Below are positions 33,806-42,688 of a DNA stretch of 64,000 nucleotides, piece after piece. Source of the DNA: Nitrobacter sp051535235 (GTDB lineage: Bacteria > Pseudomonadota > Alphaproteobacteria > Rhizobiales > Xanthobacteraceae); NCBI RefSeq assembly GCF_051535235.1, contig NZ_JBPPLZ010000001.1:124001-188000 (forward strand), given 5' to 3'. The notes beneath the pieces were generated by a model that worked only from the letters and a program-made list of their open reading frames with translations, searched no databases and was not told the origin of the DNA. Positions within the stretch are counted from its first letter, which is position 1. Each line of letters begins with the position of its first letter. A program made the position numbers and the translations under genes.

Positions 33806-35179
33806 CTACCGCTTCTTCCCGAACGCCAGCACGTGCAGGCCCAGTCTGCGGCGCACGATCCAGAACAGCAGCACGGTCTCGAACGCGAGCGACATCGAGG
33901 TGGCGGCGGCGGCGCCGTGGCCGCCGTAGCGCGGCACCAGCGCGAAGCACAGCACGACGTTCATGCCGAAGGCCATCGCATAGGCCGACGCGCAGGCGTG
34001 CTGATGGCCGAGCATGTTGAGCAGCCGCTCGACCGGGCCGATGGCCGATCGGACCACCAGTCCGATCGCGGCGACGAACATGATGCTGTAGCCGGCGACG
34101 AATTGCGGTCCGAACAGCCACAGCATCGGCCTGCCGAGCGCGAGCAGGACCAGCGTCGCGGCGAGCGATGGCCAGAACGTCCACTTGATCGCATGAGCGA
34201 CGTAGGCCGACAGCCGCTCCCTGTCGCCGGCGGCGTGATATTCGGTGAAGCGGTGAGCGGTCGTCGCCGACATCGCGTAGTGAATGAACGACACCAGCGC
34301 CAGCGTCTTGACCACGGCGAAGTAGACGCCGACCTCCTCGGAGGAACGGAACTGCTGCAGCACCAGCACGTCGGTATACGACAGCAACAGATAGAAACTT
34401 TCGACCAGAAGGATCGGCAGCGACACCGCGAGCCAGCCGCGGAAATCGTGCTCTTTCGGCCCGGCCGCGACGACGGTGCCGAGCCTGCGGTTGAGCACGA
34501 TCATTTGCCCGATCATGGCGACCCACACCGCGGCCGTGCTGGCCAGCATGGCGATGGCGGCGCTGAGATGGAATCCGAGAACGAAGGCGCCGGCGGTGAA
34601 ACCGATGATCAGCGACTGCCGCACGATGAATTGCGGCATCAATCCGAGCCGCATCCAGTCGTGCGAACGCGCGATGCCATCCTGGGTATTGGCGACCACG
34701 AAGGCGGGCAGCGTCAGGCAGCCGATATAGAGCGGCAGGACCGTCGCCGCGTCGATCCACGGCGACAGCAGTCTGACGAGGCCGGCGAGCAGCAGCGAGA
34801 TCAGCGCGGCCACGATGAACGTCATCCAGCGGCTGCCGCTCAGGAATCCGCGCAGCCGCGCGTCGTCGCCGCTGGCGCGGTATTCCGGAATGATCTTCTG
34901 CGCCGACGCCGAGATGCCGAAATCCATCATGCTGCCGAGCAGCAGCACCCAGGTCCAGACATACACATACACGCCGTAATCGGAGCCGCCCATCCAGCGC
35001 GCCAGCAGAATCTGCGCGACGTAAGCGAGCCCGGCGCTGATAACGCGGATGATGAAGATCGTGCCGGCGAGGCGCTTGGTCAGCGAAGCCTCGTTTGATC
35101 CATTCAGCATCGCGCGCAACCGCCCGACCATGCCGGACGATCGCCTCGCGGGCGCGGATGGAGTGTCCGTTACGGCCAC
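33806..35179 (-). CDS. polysaccharide/lipid flippase of the MOP (Wzx-like) group
   Basis: Integral membrane protein with about 12-14 helices, 457 residues. Helix 1 includes AGTIFIIRVISAGLAYVAQI followed by LARWMGGSDYGVYVYVWTW, typical of O-antigen/polysaccharide exporters. Start chosen at GTG 35179 (VAVTDTPSAP), with GAGGA 7 nt upstream, over a TTG at 35227. No glycosyltransferases lie nearby, so the substrate is unknown. Converges with the 3-hydroxybutyrate dehydrogenase gene. Confidence 0.8.
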   Translation of the reverse strand: MAVTDTPSAPARRSSGMVGRLRAMLNGSNEASLTKRLAGTIFIIRVISAGLAYVAQILLARWMGGSDYGVYVYVWTWVLLLGSMMDFGISASAQKIIPEYRASGDDARLRGFLSGSRWMTFIVAALISLLLAGLVRLLSPWIDAATVLPLYIGCLTLPAFVVANTQDGIARSHDWMRLGLMPQFIVRQSLIIGFTAGAFVLGFHLSAAIAMLASTAAVWVAMIGQMIVLNRRLGTVVAAGPKEHDFRGWLAVSLPILLVESFYLLLSYTDVLVLQQFRSSEEVGVYFAVVKTLALVSFIHYAMSATTAHRFTEYHAAGDRERLSAYVAHAIKWTFWPSLAATLVLLALGRPMLWLFGPQFVAGYSIMFVAAIGLVVRSAIGPVERLLNMLGHQHACASAYAMAFGMNVVLCFALVPRYGGHGAAAATSMSLAFETVLLFWIVRRRLGLHVLAFGKKR

Positions 35180-35296
35180 GACGGAATCCTCGTGAGGGGG
35201 GAGCGCGCCACGGTCTGGAGCTAGCAACGATTCGTTAAGATTCGGTTGGACGGGACGCGGAGTCCGGACCTCGCGGCGGAGATTCCACGCGTTGTC

Positions 35297-36139
35297 TTAG
35301 TCCAGATTGACGTTGAACTCGTAGGCCTGCTTGCCGCTTACCAAAGTCAGTTTCAGGGCGGCGCCTTCCGGCTTGGTGTCCGGCGGCAGGCCCTCGAGGT
35401 TGAACGAAAACCGTTTCACGCCGCGCGGCGCGCGATTGAGTCGCGTCGGAATCGGCAGAGCCCAGTCCGGTGTCGGACCTTCGACGAAGAGGTCGACATC
35501 GTCCTTGGGATTGACGGTCACGACATCGACGGTCACGGCGGATTCTCCCTTGCGCTTGACGTCACGGATCGTCAGCGGATTGGGGTCGCCGACCCTGGCC
35601 GGCTTCGGCACCGTATCGAGCGCGGCCGCCAGCGCGCTGTCCTCCGTGCTGGCGACGCTGACGAAAGGAAGCTCGATGCTGGCTTCGACGGGAACGCACA
35701 GCTTGGCGCAGACCGCGTAGGTGATGGTCGCGCGGAGCGTGATCGGCTTGTCGGCATTTTTGGCGGCAATGCGCAGCGGCAGCACGACCTGATCGTGGTA
35801 TCCAAGCGAGTGTCCACCCGCGCCGTCCGGAAATTTCGATGGCGCCGGCCACAGCACGGTCACGGCGTCGACATTGTCCGACCTGGAGAAATCGAAACGC
35901 GGCGGCACCCCGGAATCGCCCGGCGTGCGCCAGTAGGTTTTCCAGCCCGGCTCAAGCTGAAACGCGACGCCGCCGAGCAGTACCGCTCCGCTGCGCGAGC
36001 CAGCGAGAAGGCGGACCGCGGAGTGGCTACCCCGCTGCCAGGGCGAGGCGTCCTGCGCCGTCGCCGGAGCCGAAAACGCGACAGCCAGCAACGCGACCGC
36101 AATACCGGACCTCGCATCGAGGGGAACCTTGGTGATCAT
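35297..36139 (-). CDS. periplasmic protein with a DsbD N-terminal-like domain
   Basis: 280 residues with a cleavable signal peptide (ending SAPATAQ). The body resembles the N-terminal (alpha) domain of the thiol:disulfide interchange protein DsbD: GGVAFQLEPGWKTYWRTPGDSG, then the cysteine pair VCAKLCVPVEA. The membrane and thioredoxin domains of DsbD are absent, so it stands alone and may receive electrons from another protein. AAGGACG precedes ATG 36139. Confidence 0.82.
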   Translation of the reverse strand: MITKVPLDARSGIAVALLAVAFSAPATAQDASPWQRGSHSAVRLLAGSRSGAVLLGGVAFQLEPGWKTYWRTPGDSGVPPRFDFSRSDNVDAVTVLWPAPSKFPDGAGGHSLGYHDQVVLPLRIAAKNADKPITLRATITYAVCAKLCVPVEASIELPFVSVASTEDSALAAALDTVPKPARVGDPNPLTIRDVKRKGESAVTVDVVTVNPKDDVDLFVEGPTPDWALPIPTRLNRAPRGVKRFSFNLEGLPPDTKPEGAALKLTLVSGKQAYEFNVNLD

Positions 36140-36275
36140 CCGACGTCCTTACAGGCAGGTGATGCCCCAAACCATTGAAATGCTTGTGATCCGCTGTTTA
36201 GCCGGGGCGGGGAGGTTGATTGACAGAACAAACGTCCAATATCAGGATGTGAGGGCAACATGAGGGTCATTGCCG

Positions 36276-36926
36276 ATGGATCCAGCGCGTAAGAGGCCCG
36301 GCAGGGATCGTCGTCTGGTGGACGAAAGCGACGCCGACGACGCGGACCGAAGCTATCTGGACGGCCAGTTGCTGATTGCGATGCCGGTCATCGACGATGA
36401 ACGGTTCGCGCGTTCCGTGATCTATGTTTGCGCGCACTCGTCCGAGGGAGCGATGGGCATTATCCTGAATCGGCCCGCCGGAAGTGTCGATTTCACCGAT
36501 CTGCTGGTGCAACTCGACATCATCAAGAGGTCCGATCAGATCAAGCTGCCGGAAACCGCGGAGGCGATGAAGGTGATGAAGGGCGGCCCGGTCGAAACCG
36601 GCCGCGGCTTCGTGCTGCATTCAAGCGATTTCTTCATCGAGGATGCGACGCTGCCGATCGACGAGGGCATCTGCCTGACCGCGACTCTCGACATCCTGGA
36701 AGCCATTGCGAAAGGCGCCGGACCGAAACATGCGATCCTGGCGCTTGGTTATGCCGGCTGGGCGCCGGGCCAGCTCGAGACGGAAATCCAGGACAATGGC
36801 TGGCTGCATTGTCCGGCCGATCCGGACCTGATCTTCGGGCGCGACGTCGAGGATAAATATGCCCGCGCGCTGCACAAGATCGGCATCGATCCCGGCATGT
36901 TGTCGAACGAAGCCGGCCACGCCTGA
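36276..36926 (+). CDS. YqgE/AlgH (UPF0301) family protein
   Basis: 216 residues from ATG 36276, preferred to a TTG two codons before. Hallmarks: YLDGQLLIAMPVIDDERFARSV, SEGAMGIILNRPAG, GGPVETGRGFVLHS and ALGYAGWAPGQLETEI. The family is widespread, with no settled biochemical activity; AlgH in Pseudomonas affects alginate and other gene expression. The first 30 residues are charged and variable. Confidence 0.9.
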   Translation: MDPARKRPGRDRRLVDESDADDADRSYLDGQLLIAMPVIDDERFARSVIYVCAHSSEGAMGIILNRPAGSVDFTDLLVQLDIIKRSDQIKLPETAEAMKVMKGGPVETGRGFVLHSSDFFIEDATLPIDEGICLTATLDILEAIAKGAGPKHAILALGYAGWAPGQLETEIQDNGWLHCPADPDLIFGRDVEDKYARALHKIGIDPGMLSNEAGHA

Positions 36927-37173
36927 GCGGACGGTTTTTTCGCTTTTATGACAGCGGCATCCTCTACGCGGACCTGATCCGGGCATCGTGAGGGAGTACG
37001 GTCACGGCAAGGTCATGGCAAAGAGAGCGTCGTGGTCCGGGCGCGGTGCAGCGCGAAACGCTGCGCCCGCTGCAGACTCCGTCGGTTTCAGAGGTAGCGA
37101 AGCCACAATCTTGACGCCGTGGTCTTGACGCCGTGGTCCGGGGCGAATGGGTTTCGGACTTCGCCGGACGCTC

Positions 37174-37470
37174 TCACCAGGACGGATCGAGGCCGTAACC
37201 GAAGCCGAACGGAAAGAACGGCGCCGGCCCCTGTGGCACGTAGTACGTCGGCCTTTCGTAATAATGCCGGCCGTGCACATAAACGCGCGGACGATGGTGC
37301 CGATGGCGATGACTCCGTCCGGAGCGATGAGCCGCGCTCACATCGGTCGCCGCCGTGGATTGTGCTGCGATGGTGCCCGATCGGATGGCCGCCTCCGCAC
37401 TGTCGCCGGATGCCGCCCAGGATAACGTCACGATCGCCGCCGCGAGGCTCACGCCGAAAGACATCTTCAT
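37174..37470 (-). CDS. small exported His/Tyr-rich protein
   Basis: 98 residues. Signal peptide MKMSFGVSLAAAIVTLSWAA with cleavage near AEAA. The mature part has a basic His-rich block (RSHRHRHHRPRVYVHGRHYY) and a Tyr/Phe/Pro-rich tail ending GYGLDPSW. GGAAA lies upstream of ATG 37470. Possibly a metal-binding or surface protein; no family recognised. Transcribed in the same direction as the His-rich gene upstream but separated from it by a strong terminator. Confidence 0.65.
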   Translation of the reverse strand: MKMSFGVSLAAAIVTLSWAASGDSAEAAIRSGTIAAQSTAATDVSAAHRSGRSHRHRHHRPRVYVHGRHYYERPTYYVPQGPAPFFPFGFGYGLDPSW

Positions 37471-37539
37471 GGCAATTTCCTGTAGCGTTTCCGCGTGCGT
37501 CCTGCTGACCATGTCGGTTGATTATATCGACGCCGTCTC

Positions 37540-37570
37540 AAAAAAACAGGCCCGCGATGCGGGCCTGTTC
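37540..37570 (-). terminator. rho-independent terminator of the His-rich gene at 37606
   Basis: Perfect 11-bp stem AACAGGCCCGC (37546-37556) / GCGGGCCTGTT (37560-37570) with a 3-nt loop. On the minus strand it is followed by a run of seven T. Confidence 0.9.
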
Positions 37571-37605
37571 GAGTCCGGCAGGGAAACCCGTCAAGCGGGT
37601 TCGAA

Positions 37606-37875
37606 TCAGCGCCAGTGACGATGGTGGTGGTGGTGATGATGCCAGTGGCGAGGATGGCGATGCGGCCGCCAATGGCGGTGATGGGGATGAGGTCTCCAGT
37701 GACGGTGATGATGATGCCCCCACTGCACGTCGGTGGTCAGCTTGCCCGCGTCGCCCTGCGCGCCCGCGGCGATGCCTGGACTGATTGGCGTTGCCGCCTG
37801 CGCCTGCTGCGCGGGAGCCGCGACAACAAGGAGTGCGCCAAGGGCGGCGAATCCTAGAATCTTCTTCAAATGCAT
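37606..37875 (-). CDS. small exported His-rich protein, likely stress-induced
   Basis: 89 residues. Signal peptide MHLKKILGFAALGALLVVAA ending QAQAA. The C-terminal 40 residues repeat HHRHWRP-type units and end with a seven-His run and RHWR, which would bind transition metals such as Ni, Zn or Cu. ATG 37875 is preceded by GGAGG. An EcfG-type promoter sits just upstream and a strong terminator downstream, so this is a single-gene stress transcript. No named family. Confidence 0.7.
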   Translation of the reverse strand: MHLKKILGFAALGALLVVAAPAQQAQAATPISPGIAAGAQGDAGKLTTDVQWGHHHHRHWRPHPHHRHWRPHRHPRHWHHHHHHHRHWR

Positions 37876-37901
37876 GTGGACCTCCATGGAAGGAAACCAA
37901 T

Positions 37902-37927
37902 AACGACGAACTGCAGCAGATGGTTCC
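37902..37927 (-). promoter_or_regulatory. EcfG-type promoter (GGAAC-17-CGTT)
   Basis: On the minus strand GGAAC (37927-37923) and CGTT (37905-37902) are 17 nt apart, within the accepted 16-17 nt spacing. Only 27 bp upstream of ATG 37875, giving a short leader. Confidence 0.7.
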
Positions 37928-38099
37928 ATCTCGCCACAATGCGAGCAACGAACCTAGAAGCGGCGATCTGAATGCGGCGTGAATGAGCGTGTGCAATGAC
38001 GGGCGACAATGCGCCGCACGGCCTGCCCTACCAACTCGTTGAAAACGGATAGGTTGATAACGGATAGATGGAGCCGAACCCGCGTCTCGCGCGGCGCAC

Positions 38100-38426
38100 T
38101 CAGCCGTGACGCCAATAACAGTTCATCCGCGGAACAATCACCGTCCCGCTCGGCCGAAACTCCTGCACATAATGAGCGGTGCAGTCGCGAACGGCGTCGG
38201 GACCGGGATTGTACTTCGGATAAACTCCGCGCTCGTCTTCGCGATAGATGCGCACGCGTGGCCGACGCGTCTGAGCCGACAGGTCGGACGCCGCGCGGTC
38301 GGTGCTATGCGCCGCCGTTTGCGCCTGCGCGCCGTAGACAAACAGCAGCGTACCCGGCACCAGCAACAACAGCAGCAACGTCGCTGCTCCCGTCGCAAGC
38401 CCCGCCGCCGTCATTCTGACGTTCAT
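38100..38426 (-). CDS. small anchored or exported protein of unknown function
   Basis: 108 residues. N-terminal hydrophobic segment (TGAATLLLLLLVPGTLLFVYG) followed by a basic middle (TRRPRVRIYREDERGVYPKY) and a conserved-looking tail with two Cys: VRDCTAHYVQEF and PRMNCYWRHG. ATG 38426 chosen (MNVRMTAAG); the frame goes upstream to 38897 antisense to the metallopeptidase gene and is not real there. Probably periplasmic with a disulfide. Confidence 0.6.
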   Translation of the reverse strand: MNVRMTAAGLATGAATLLLLLLVPGTLLFVYGAQAQTAAHSTDRAASDLSAQTRRPRVRIYREDERGVYPKYNPGPDAVRDCTAHYVQEFRPSGTVIVPRMNCYWRHG

Positions 38427-38549
38427 GACCGTGCCCCGATCGCCCCTGCGGCGAACGGTCTCCGATTGCCGCGCCCGCGTCAACTGCAAGACCGCCTTTG
38501 ATCGCAAAAATCTGGTGCCGGGACGGTAAACACGGGTTAAACAAACGCC

Positions 38550-38951
38550 ATGTGGACGTCCGCCAAAGCCCCCTCGCTGGCTGACATGGAAGCCATGGCG
38601 CACGACATTTTCGCGCGCCTGCCCGAGCGTTTCCGGCGTCTGTGCGAGGGCCTCATCATTCGCGTCGAGGATTTCCCGACCGAGGAGGTGCTCGACGAGA
38701 TGAAGGCCGACAGCGAATACGATCTGCTGGGGCTGTTCCAGGGCACGGGCCTGCCGTTCCAGAGTCACGACGACATCGCCAGGCTGCCCAACCTGATCTG
38801 GCTCTATCGCCGTCCCATCATCGATTACTGGGCCGAGCATGATGAAACGCTTGCTCGCATCATCAGCCATGTGTTGGTCCACGAAATCGGCCACCACTTC
38901 GGGCTGTCGGATGCCGACATCGAGGCGATCGAGGCGCAGGCGGCGGGTTAG
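38550..38951 (+). CDS. minimal zinc metallopeptidase-like (zincin) protein
   Basis: 133 residues. The zinc-binding motif HEIGHHFGLSD is at about 112-122, with a further acidic residue near the end as in the short zincin-like family. No signal peptide. ARLPERFRRLCEGLIIRVEDFP near the start is typical of these small bacterial proteins. Whether it cleaves peptides has not been settled for the family. Next to leuD but separated from it by a repeat fragment. Confidence 0.85.
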   Translation: MWTSAKAPSLADMEAMAHDIFARLPERFRRLCEGLIIRVEDFPTEEVLDEMKADSEYDLLGLFQGTGLPFQSHDDIARLPNLIWLYRRPIIDYWAEHDETLARIISHVLVHEIGHHFGLSDADIEAIEAQAAG

Positions 38952-38995
38952 AGCGTTGCCAGGCGAAGAAAACGCGTCAATTCAAAATCATAGAT
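38952..38995. repeat. fragment of a family II repeat
   Basis: GAAGAAAACGCGTCA and CAAAATC match the middle of the element at 4801-4917. Lies between the metallopeptidase gene and leuD. Confidence 0.5.
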
Positions 38996-39053
38996 GGACC
39001 TTGGATCGAGGCCGGGATCGGGATAAATAATGGCTGATCACGAGGACCCTGCC

Positions 39054-39659
39054 ATGGACAAGTTCACAACGCTGGAAGGCGTCGCTGCGCCGCTGAAGAT
39101 CATCAATGTCGACACCGACATGATCATTCCGAAGCAGTATCTGAAGACCATCAAGCGCACCGGCCTTGGCAAGGGACTTTTCTCGGAACAGCGCTACAAG
39201 GAAGACGGCTCGGAAAATCCGGACTTCGTTCTCAACAGGCCGGCCTATCGCAACGCCAAAATCCTGGTCGCCGGGGACAATTTCGGCTGCGGCTCGTCGC
39301 GCGAGCACGCGCCCTGGGCGCTGCTCGATTTCGGCATCCGCTGCGTGATCTCGACCTCGTTCGGCGACATCTTCTACAACAACTGCTTCAAGAACGGCAT
39401 TCTGCCGATCCGCGTGACGCAGGCCGACCTCGACAAGCTGTTCGACGACGCCGAGCGCGGCGCCAATGCGACGCTGACCATCGATCTCACCAACCAGGAA
39501 ATCCGCGGCCCCGACGGCGGCAAGGCGACATTCGACATCGATCCGTTCCGAAAGCACTGCCTGCTGAACGGCCTCGACGATATCGGGCTGACGATGGAAA
39601 AGAAGGCGGCGATCGACAGCTACGAGGACAAGGCGAAGCGCGAACGCGCCTGGGCCTAA
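39054..39659 (+). CDS. leuD: 3-isopropylmalate dehydratase small subunit
   Basis: Partner of LeuC. 201 residues from ATG 39054 (MDKFTTLEGVAAPLKIINVDTD), supported by GAGGA 7 nt upstream; ATG 39030 adds eight residues. Signatures: DMIIPKQYLKTI, AGDNFGCGSSREHAPWAL and FYNNCFKNGILPI. Not adjacent to leuC. Confidence 0.96.
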   Translation: MDKFTTLEGVAAPLKIINVDTDMIIPKQYLKTIKRTGLGKGLFSEQRYKEDGSENPDFVLNRPAYRNAKILVAGDNFGCGSSREHAPWALLDFGIRCVISTSFGDIFYNNCFKNGILPIRVTQADLDKLFDDAERGANATLTIDLTNQEIRGPDGGKATFDIDPFRKHCLLNGLDDIGLTMEKKAAIDSYEDKAKRERAWA

Positions 39660-39852
39660 CCGCTTGCCCGCCTGATCGCTTTCCGAAAACGCCCGGCGCC
39701 GATGCACGGGGCGCGGAGCGGACGGCGGCCAAAAGATATATGCCCGGTTGCGGACTGTGCCCGCGCCGACAGCATTCGCGGCATGGCGTCGAAAGCCTTG
39801 TCCGGACCGTCCGGCTGTGGTTTCACCGAGCGGACGACGGACGAGGTGCGAC

Positions 39853-40503
39853 GTGAAAGCTTTCCCGCAACAACTGATCAACGGCTATCGCGCCTTCACC
39901 ACGCAGCGGCTGCCGACCGAGCAGTCCCGCTATCGTGCGCTGTCCGAACGCGGCCAGTCGCCCGAAACGATGGTGATCGGCTGCTGCGATTCGCGGGTTT
40001 CTCCGGAGGCGATTTTCGATGCCGGGCCCGGCGAACTGTTCGTGGTGCGCAACATCGCCAATCTGGTGCCGGTCTATCAGCCGGACGCCAACGCCCATGG
40101 CGTCTCGGCCGCACTGGAATTCGGGGTGCAGGTGCTCAAGGTGAAGCACATCGTGATCCTCGGGCATGCGCAATGCAGCGGCATCAGCGCCATCATCAAC
40201 AAGGCGAAGCCGCTGTCGCCGGGCGACTTCATCGGCAGATGGATGGCGATGTTCATCAAGCCCGGCGAGGTGGTCGAGCAGCGCGAGCGGGAAACGATGA
40301 AGGAATTCGCCACCCGCATCGAGAAGGCGGCGGTATTCCGCAGCATCGAAAATCTGATGACCTTTCCCTTCGTGCGGAACTCCGTCGAGAACGGCCATCT
40401 TACCCTGCATGGCGCTTATTTCAGCGTCGCCGAAGGCTCACTCTACGTGCTGGATCTGGCGGCCAAGGAATTCCGCAGCGTCAGGGACAATAGCCTGATT
40501 TGA
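39853..40503 (+). CDS. beta-class carbonic anhydrase
   Basis: Interconverts CO2 and bicarbonate. Zinc ligands are in CCDSRVSPE (Cys and the Asp-Arg dyad) and HAQCSGI (His and Cys). GTG 39853 (VKAFPQQLINGYRAF) is chosen because GAGG lies 6 nt upstream; 216 residues results, normal for the class. An upstream extension to 39748 has no family resemblance. Between leuD and asd. Confidence 0.92.
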   Translation: MKAFPQQLINGYRAFTTQRLPTEQSRYRALSERGQSPETMVIGCCDSRVSPEAIFDAGPGELFVVRNIANLVPVYQPDANAHGVSAALEFGVQVLKVKHIVILGHAQCSGISAIINKAKPLSPGDFIGRWMAMFIKPGEVVEQRERETMKEFATRIEKAAVFRSIENLMTFPFVRNSVENGHLTLHGAYFSVAEGSLYVLDLAAKEFRSVRDNSLI

Positions 40504-40526
40504 GACGCTCGCTCCGCGACTCAAGG

Positions 40527-41561
40527 TCAGGCGGCTTTCCGCTTGGCGCTGATCAGCTTGCGGTTGATCAGGCACTCTGCGATCTGGACCGCGTTGAGCG
40601 CCGCGCCCTTGCGCAGATTGTCGGACACGACCCACATCGACAGCCCGTTCTCCACCGTCGCATCCTCGCGGATGCGGCTGATGTAGGTGGCGTCCTCGCC
40701 GGCCGATTCGTACGGCGTGACGTAGCCGCCCGGCTCGTGCTTGTCGATCACGAGACAACCGGGCGCATTGCGCAGGATGCTGCGCGCCTCGTCCGGCGTG
40801 ATGGGCTTCTCGAACTCGATGCTGACGGCCTCCGAATGGCCGATGAACACCGGCACGCGCACGCAGGTCGCGGTCAGCCTGATTTTGGGATCAAGAATCT
40901 TCTTGGTCTCCGCCATCATCTTCCATTCTTCCTTGGTGTAACCATCCTCCATGAACACGTCGATCTCGGGGATGACGTTGAAGGCGATACGCTTCGGGAA
41001 CTTCTTGGCGACGAGCTCGCTCGCGGTATAGACCGCCTTGGTCTGCGCGAACAATTCGTCCATGCCGTCCTTGCCGGCACCCGAAACCGACTGATAGGTC
41101 GCGACCACGACGCGCTTGATGACGGCCTTGTCGTGCAGCGGCTTCAACGCCACCACAAGCTGCGCGGTCGAGCAGTTCGGATTGGCAATGATATTCTTCC
41201 TGGTGAAACCCGCAACCGCGTCCGCGTTGACCTCGGGCACGATCAGCGGAACGTCCGGATCCATCCGCCAGGTCGACGAGTTGTCGATCACAACCGCGCC
41301 TGCCGCGCCGATCTTCGGCGACCATTCCTTCGACACGGCGCCGCCAGCCGACATCAGGCAGATATCGACGTCGCCGAAATCGTGATTTTCCAGCGCTTTG
41401 ACCTTGAGGGTTTTGTCGCCGTAGGACACCTCGGTGCCGACGCTGCGGCGCGAGGCCAGCGCCACCACCTCGTCAGCGGGGAATTTCCGCTCGTCCAGAA
41501 TGTTGAGCATTTCACGCCCGACATTGCCGGTCGCTCCGACCAGCGCGACTTTGTAACCCAT
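40527..41561 (-). CDS. asd: aspartate-semialdehyde dehydrogenase
   Basis: Reduces aspartyl phosphate to the semialdehyde for lysine, threonine, methionine and diaminopimelate. 344 residues. N-terminal VALVGATGNVGREML binds NADP; catalytic Cys in NPNCSTAQL near 133; substrate residues in VATYQSVSGAGK and RVPVFIGHSEAV. Convergent with the carbonic anhydrase gene, 23 bp apart. Confidence 0.96.
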   Translation of the reverse strand: MGYKVALVGATGNVGREMLNILDERKFPADEVVALASRRSVGTEVSYGDKTLKVKALENHDFGDVDICLMSAGGAVSKEWSPKIGAAGAVVIDNSSTWRMDPDVPLIVPEVNADAVAGFTRKNIIANPNCSTAQLVVALKPLHDKAVIKRVVVATYQSVSGAGKDGMDELFAQTKAVYTASELVAKKFPKRIAFNVIPEIDVFMEDGYTKEEWKMMAETKKILDPKIRLTATCVRVPVFIGHSEAVSIEFEKPITPDEARSILRNAPGCLVIDKHEPGGYVTPYESAGEDATYISRIREDATVENGLSMWVVSDNLRKGAALNAVQIAECLINRKLISAKRKAA

Positions 41562-42036
41562 CGTTCACTCTCCGAAGAAATCGCCTTCCCGGGTCGCCTG
41601 CGCGCGAAACGAGGAAAGACGCTGCGCTTCTATGCGAGAAACGTCCTCAAGACAACGCCGGACCCTGGTTCCTGACATGACCGATTCGGTCCCGAGAAGT
41701 CCGCCGACGCTTCTTTGCGTTTTGCCAGCTTCGCCGAGGGCAGGCGCGAGGAAATGAAATCTGCTGGTCGGGACGGTTCGCGGCACCGCGCCCGCATCCA
41801 GGCCAACCCGCGCATGAGCGCGATCCAGCCGATAGGCTTATATCTCCCTGAAAACAAAGGCACATCTGTGTCAGTCGCCAGGCCGGACAGGCTCTCAAAT
41901 TCATGCCGATGCGCGTCGGATCGAAGCAACATTTCCGGCCCGGCTGCATTATTCTCGCAAGGTGTGGCGCGATTGGCCTTGTGGCGCGAGCCCCCCGGAC
42001 GATAAAAAGGTGGTCGATCGGATCTATGAGGACACG
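41562..42036. other. long intergenic region upstream of asd
   Basis: 475 bp between two divergently read genes. All open frames here are overlapping short shadows lacking ribosome-binding sites. The asd and 42037 promoters must lie inside, but no GGAAC-type promoter or repeat was seen. Confidence 0.45.
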
Positions 42037-42429
42037 ATGACTGTGAAATTCTCCGCCACGACCCGGGCTGCGAAAAACGTCGCGCTGTTGCTTGCGGCGG
42101 CTGCCTTCGTCGCGGTCGGCTTTGCCGCCTCTGACGCGAGCGCGGCAAAACGCAAAGTCCATGATCGCAGCGGCGCTTACGGTTCAGGTGGACCCAACGT
42201 GTCCTACCAGTCCGGCCCACGCACCCGCGTCTATATCTCCAAGCGATCATGGCTGGATGCCGGCACCGAGGTGCTGCCCGGCGAGCGCAAGTTCACCGAC
42301 TATGCTTTTCCGCCGGACGTCGGTTATCCCTCATTCGCCCGCGAAAACCTGAACCGGCCGATCGACCGGCAGCCGCTCAGCCCGCCGTCCGATCTCGGCG
42401 GATATCCGACGGCGTTTCCGCTGTACTGA
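42037..42429 (+). CDS. small exported protein of unknown function
   Basis: 130 residues. Signal peptide through residue 36 (ends SDASAAKRK). The mature part is rich in Gly, Ser, Tyr and Pro, with a YISKRSWLDAGTEVLPGERKFTDYA stretch broken into two halves around residue 75, and ends PTAFPLY. GAGGA lies 5 nt before ATG 42037. No named family. Confidence 0.65.
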   Translation: MTVKFSATTRAAKNVALLLAAAAFVAVGFAASDASAAKRKVHDRSGAYGSGGPNVSYQSGPRTRVYISKRSWLDAGTEVLPGERKFTDYAFPPDVGYPSFARENLNRPIDRQPLSPPSDLGGYPTAFPLY

Positions 42430-42456
42430 ACCCGGCCTCGGCGTTTCTCAGCCTGT

Positions 42457-42630
42457 TTGGAAAGTCACCGGGCACTTCCCGGCCGTTCCCCGGACGCAGC
42501 CCAGCGTAAAACGGTGCGCTGCTGAGCCGGAGGTCTTTGCGAGGTTTTCTGCAACGATCCCGGGTCTGCGCAGCGTCACTTCGTACCACAACGCGCCCGG
42601 GACACCCGGAAAGCAAACTTTTCAAACAGG
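42457..42630. repeat. degenerate dispersed repeat with outer inverted ends
   Basis: Outer arms GCCTGTTTGGAAAGT and ACTTTTCAAACAGGC are an imperfect inverted pair; inside are CCCGGGTCTGCGCAG and GCGCCCGGGACACC, blocks common to a Bradyrhizobiaceae repeat. Ends against the leuB terminator. Confidence 0.5.
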
Positions 42631-42671
42631 CTCAACAAAAATGCCCGGCACGACCGGGCATTTTTGTTGAG
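42631..42671 (-). terminator. strong terminator, probably bidirectional, for leuB and the exported-protein gene
   Basis: Perfect 18-bp stem, CTCAACAAAAATGCCCGG (42631-42648) and its complement (42654-42671), with a 5-nt loop. The A and T runs lie within the stem, so both directions could be stopped. Confidence 0.85.
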
Positions 42672-42688
42672 CGACGCCGGATTGGCAC

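Noticed and set aside
33833..35098. 421-residue plus-strand frame opposite the flippase gene
   Set aside because: Gln/Arg/His-rich composition of an antisense shadow; the membrane protein on the minus strand is convincing.
37561..37616. GGTTCGAATC, resembling a tRNA T-loop
   Set aside because: No matching acceptor, D or anticodon stems within the expected distance on either strand; it is the 3' region of the His-rich gene beside its terminator.
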